Shown: positions 7,666-9,945 of the stretch, in pieces
Layout: every line of letters begins with the position of its first letter
Numbering within the stretch: the first letter of the stretch is position 1
Source: JAJRXG01 sp038523965
Lineage (GTDB): Bacteria > Bacteroidota > Bacteroidia > Chitinophagales > Saprospiraceae
Length of the DNA stretch: 9,945 nucleotides
Direction of reading: 5' to 3'
Assembly: GCA_038523965.1 (NCBI GenBank)
Contig: JBCBIX010000104.1
Location: 1-9,945 of the forward strand
Translations under genes and position numbers: made by a program
Notes under the pieces: generated by a model
Seen by the model: only the letters and a program-made list of their open reading frames with translations
What the model was told of the DNA's origin: nothing
The model's database searches: none

Positions 7666-7721
7666 TACCTATCAATCGTTCCACGCCTTACTTTCACTGG
7701 ACAGAATGTTGAATTAACTCA

Positions 7722-8774
7722 GTGAAACGGAGCTCAGTAAAAAAGGTAGTCTGCTTTGGAGAGATCATGATGCGGTTGGCACCTCCAGGATGGAAGCGCT
7801 TTTCGCAGGCATCCTCATTTGATGTCATTTATGGAGGAGGAGAAAGTAATGTCGCTGTCTCGTTGGCGAACTATGGCATTCCTGTCGAATTTGTCACTCG
7901 ACTTCCCCAAAATGACATCGGTGAGTGTGCGCTGATGGAGATGCGCAAGCGAAATGTAGGCACCCAGCACATTCTCCGAGGTGGAGATCGACTCGGTATT
8001 TATTTTTTAGAGACGGGCGCAGTGAGTCGAGGGAGTAAGGTGGTCTACGACCGCGCCCACTCGGCTATGGCAACCATAGAGGCGGGGATGATCGACTGGT
8101 ATGAAGTGTTTCAGGATGCGGGGTGGTTTCACTGGACAGGCATTACTCCAGCCATTTCCCAAGGTGCTGCCGATGCCTGCTTAGAGGCGATCGAACGGGC
8201 CAATGAGCTTGGCATCACGGTATCGACAGATCTGAACTATCGCAAGAAGCTCTGGAACTATGGCAAGAAGCCAGGTGAGGTAATGCCGGATTTAGTTGCT
8301 GGCTGTGATATCATCTTGGGCAATGAAGAGGATGCCGAGAAGCACTTTGGATTGCACCCAGAAGGTGTCGACGTAACCCATGGCGGATCAGTAGATGGGG
8401 AGGCCTATGCGTCTGTTTTGCGCCAGTTGACCGAGATGTTTCCGAGGTGTCAGAAAGCGATCACTACCCTCCGTGGGAGTATCAGTGCCTCATATAACAC
8501 CTGGTCCGGAGTGATGTGGGATACCAATCAGCTTTACAAGGGACCTACCTATCAAATCACACACATCGTCGATCGCGTTGGAGGTGGAGACAGTTTCATG
8601 GCGGGTCTTATCTATGGCTTGATGACCTATCCAGATAATAACCAGAAGGCGTTGGATTTTGCCGTCGCGGCCTCATGTCTCAAGCATACCATCTATGGTG
8701 ATGCGAATTTGGTCACGATCTCAGAGGTCGAAAAACTCTTATCAGGTGACGCCAGTGGGCGTGTAAGCAGATAG
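7722..8774 (+). CDS. kdgK: 2-dehydro-3-deoxygluconokinase (KDG kinase), PfkB family
   Basis: Phosphorylates 2-keto-3-deoxygluconate with ATP to KDPG; cytoplasmic. The 350-residue protein shows the PfkB (ribokinase) fold: VVCFGEIMMRLAP (9-21), the sugar-binding YGGGESNVAVSLANYG (37-52) and VTRLPQNDIG (58-67) near the N-terminus, the GIYFLE strand (92-97), DLNYRKKLW (170-178), NEEDAEKHFG (201-210), and the C-terminal signature DRVGGGDSFMAGL (284-296) with catalytic base Asp290 and its anion hole. FGEIMMRLAPPG with YGGGESN is characteristic of KDG kinases rather than fructokinases or ribokinases. The start is GTG at 7722; the next ATG in frame falls inside the conserved first strand. A KDPG aldolase gene follows after 5 bases, which strongly supports the substrate assignment. 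Confidence 0.93.
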   Translation: MKRSSVKKVVCFGEIMMRLAPPGWKRFSQASSFDVIYGGGESNVAVSLANYGIPVEFVTRLPQNDIGECALMEMRKRNVGTQHILRGGDRLGIYFLETGAVSRGSKVVYDRAHSAMATIEAGMIDWYEVFQDAGWFHWTGITPAISQGAADACLEAIERANELGITVSTDLNYRKKLWNYGKKPGEVMPDLVAGCDIILGNEEDAEKHFGLHPEGVDVTHGGSVDGEAYASVLRQLTEMFPRCQKAITTLRGSISASYNTWSGVMWDTNQLYKGPTYQITHIVDRVGGGDSFMAGLIYGLMTYPDNNQKALDFAVAASCLKHTIYGDANLVTISEVEKLLSGDASGRVSR

Positions 8775-8779
8775 TAATT

Positions 8780-9457
8780 ATGGCACGACACAGTAGGATA
8801 GACGTGTTTCAGCAGATGGAGAGTGATGGAGTAGTTCCATTGGCCTATCACAGCGAGGTGGAGACCATGCAGTCAATTGTTGCAGCATGTAATCGAGGAG
8901 GCTTGCGCACATTTGAGTTTACCAGTCGAGGTGATTTTGCTCATGAAGTATTTCGAGAGCTCTCCAAGTATTGTCGTGCCGAGCTACCGGGGTTAAAACT
9001 TGGAGTTGGGTCGGTCACGGATGCAGGTCAGGCGAGTATGTATATGCAGTTGGGTGCGGACTTTATCGTCACGCCATCTCTTCGCGAGGACATCGCCATC
9101 GTGTGTAATCGACGCAAGGTTATGTACGCTCCAGGCTGTGGATCACTTACTGAGATCGGTAGGGCGGAGGAGCTTGGCTGCGAACTTGTCAAACTCTTTC
9201 CAGGTAGTGTTTATGGCCCTAACATGATCAAGTCTATCAAGGCCCCACAACCATGGACTTCAGTTATGCCAACTGGAGGAGTATCACCTACTCGTGAGAA
9301 TCTAACTGGATGGTTCGCGGCTGGAGCCACGTGTGTAGGAATGGGCAGCAAGTTGATCACCAAGGAAATCCTCCGTGATCACAATTTCCAATTGTTGGAG
9401 CAGAGGGTCCAAGACTGTTTAGTCTTGGTGCGGGAGATTAGAAGGGAGTTGGGGTAG
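8780..9457 (+). CDS. kdgA: KDPG aldolase (2-dehydro-3-deoxy-phosphogluconate aldolase)
   Basis: Class I aldolase that splits KDPG into pyruvate and glyceraldehyde 3-phosphate, finishing the reaction begun by the kinase encoded just upstream (5-base gap, surely one transcript). The 225-residue TIM barrel has TFEFTSRG (44-51) with catalytic Glu46, LGVGSVTDAGQ (74-84), YAPGCGSLTEIGRA (116-129), the Schiff-base lysine Lys138 in ELVKLFPG, and the phosphate-binding MPTGGV (163-168) followed by GMGSKLI near residue 193. The PGCGSLTE segment differs from the PGV.TPTE of the E. coli Eda type but keeps the key residues. 6-phospho-2-keto-3-deoxygalactonate is an alternative substrate; the neighbouring KDG kinase makes KDPG more likely. 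Also called eda. Confidence 0.93.
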   Translation: MARHSRIDVFQQMESDGVVPLAYHSEVETMQSIVAACNRGGLRTFEFTSRGDFAHEVFRELSKYCRAELPGLKLGVGSVTDAGQASMYMQLGADFIVTPSLREDIAIVCNRRKVMYAPGCGSLTEIGRAEELGCELVKLFPGSVYGPNMIKSIKAPQPWTSVMPTGGVSPTRENLTGWFAAGATCVGMGSKLITKEILRDHNFQLLEQRVQDCLVLVREIRRELG

Positions 9458-9502
9458 AGATTCCATCTAAGAATGTTCTTTTCCAATTGAGCATCTCACT
9501 GC

Positions 9503-9528
9503 CGGGCGTGCTTCACAATCGCCCGTTT
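9503..9528 (+). terminator. Candidate intrinsic terminator after kdgA
   Basis: CGGGCG (9503-9508) and CGCCCG (9520-9525) form a perfect GC-only 6-bp stem with an 11-base loop, followed by TTTAA. It lies 45 bases after the kdgA stop, between convergent kdgA and hicA, where a terminator is expected. The T-run is only three bases, so efficiency is uncertain. The rest of 9458-9575 shows no gene. Confidence 0.5.
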
Positions 9529-9575
9529 AATCATCCTTAGTGACAGTGTATAGAGACTTGCTCTGATTGAGGGCT

Positions 9576-9770
9576 TTATTTCGATTTAATCACAGGTATT
9601 TCCAATTGCTTACAAATCATCTTTCCTACGAAGGTCTTTATTTCGGTATGTCTTGGTATCATGGTCTTGATACCGTTGTCGAGGTTGATGTATTTATCGT
9701 GCTTTGATCCATGTTTAAGAAGAACACAGTTGTAAGTATTTAAATGCCTTATGAGTTCTTTTCTTTTCAT
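9576..9770 (-). CDS. hicA: HicA-type mRNA interferase toxin
   Basis: Small toxin of a type II toxin-antitoxin pair. HicA proteins cut mRNA with a double-stranded-RNA-binding-like fold and are blocked by binding HicB. The 64-residue protein (HicA proteins are usually about 60-90) begins MKRKELIRHL, followed by the LLKHGSKHDKYIN strand with the expected catalytic His24 in the GS.H position, then the IPRHTEIK segment (38-45) and a C-terminal helix with KQLEIP, all typical of the family. Its ATG at 9770 overlaps the hicB stop (ATGA), so translation is probably coupled to the antitoxin. It is convergent with kdgA. No disruption is visible, so it looks functional by sequence. Confidence 0.88.
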   Translation of the reverse strand: MKRKELIRHLNTYNCVLLKHGSKHDKYINLDNGIKTMIPRHTEIKTFVGKMICKQLEIPVIKSK

Positions 9771-9943
9771 ATCGCCTGTAACGACATAAAAGGCTTCTTA
9801 AGAACTGCCACCGTGTGTTTCTTAAGTAGCTCGTCTTCATTCTCGTCAGGCTCTAAATACATTTGTAAAGCATCGATCAAATTTTCTTCGGCTTCTTCAA
9901 TTGTTTCACCCTGTGTTATTACCCCCCTCATCTCATCGATGTA
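9767..9943 (-). CDS. hicB: HicB-type antitoxin, C-terminal part (5' end outside window)
   Basis: Antitoxin expected to bind and neutralise the HicA encoded just downstream. 58 codons are visible; the frame is open to the right edge, so the start is outside the window. The visible segment GVITQGETIEEAEENLIDAL followed by QMYLEPDE matches the UPF0150/HicB half-fold, whose typical form is G..TQG.T.EEA..N..EAI.lyLe, the partial RNase H-like domain. After it come only about 24 residues, ending VAVLKKPFMSLQAI. I see no helix-turn-helix or ribbon-helix-helix domain there, so this may be the short, single-domain HicB type. Antitoxin-first order is a common variant of this module. The stop overlaps the hicA start as ATGA. 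Confidence 0.82.
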   Translation of the reverse strand, partial: YIDEMRGVITQGETIEEAEENLIDALQMYLEPDENEDELLKKHTVAVLKKPFMSLQAI

Positions 9944-9945
9944 AG

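Noticed and set aside
6462..7702. ACTTTCnnTGGAC at 6462-6474 and 7690-7702, in the gaps before the protease and kdgK
   Set aside because: Eleven of thirteen bases shared between two gaps of this size is not far from chance by rough estimate, and the distances to the starts differ (124 versus 20 bases).
9744..9944. + strand open frame at the right edge, serine- and phenylalanine-rich
   Set aside because: It is the antisense shadow of hicB and the start of hicA, whose - strand products match known families.
1..9945. tRNA, rRNA, CRISPR arrays, insertion sequences, T-box or tryptophan-codon leader
   Set aside because: I saw no repeat-spacer pattern, transposase, cloverleaf-like sequence or leader peptide. 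Any trp leader would lie upstream of the window.

Overview
The window looks like a chromosomal segment from a member of the Bacteroidota. The evidence is indirect: a compact trpE-G-D-C-F-B-A operon whose proteins carry typical Bacteroidota sequence variants, weak or absent Shine-Dalgarno sequences before most genes, moderate GC content (mid-40s percent by eye), and a secreted HExxHxxGxxH metalloprotease ending in a beta-rich repeat segment of the kind common in that phylum. A more precise placement, for example near Saprospiria or Chitinophagia, would be a guess.

Layout. Positions 1-6426 hold a tryptophan operon on the + strand: trpE (5' end cut by the window edge), trpG, trpD, trpC, trpF, trpB and trpA. 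Together these encode all seven activities from chorismate and glutamine to tryptophan. The junctions are very tight from trpD to trpB (TGATG, 11-base and ATGA overlaps), with short gaps before trpG, trpD and trpA. The operon promoter and any leader lie outside the window.

Positions 6427-6597 are non-coding and contain a weak inverted repeat. Positions 6598-7569 encode a putatively secreted zinc metalloprotease of the reprolysin-like (metzincin) type. It seems short at the C-terminus because the secretion-tail domain expected in this group is missing. A 152-base gap with one small hairpin follows.

Positions 7722-9457 are a two-gene unit encoding 2-keto-3-deoxygluconate kinase and KDPG aldolase. 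These convert KDG to KDPG and then to pyruvate plus glyceraldehyde 3-phosphate, the last steps of uronate (pectin/alginate-type) or Entner-Doudoroff-type catabolism. A GC-rich hairpin after the aldolase gene is a plausible terminator.

Positions 9576-9943 on the - strand hold a HicB-HicA type II toxin-antitoxin pair with the antitoxin gene first. hicB runs off the right edge, and its stop overlaps the hicA start as ATGA.

Most of the window is well-understood metabolism. I see no convincing undescribed system. The items most worth a second look are the edge-cut hicBA module, the C-terminally short metalloprotease, and an 18-base perfect palindrome at the end of trpG.
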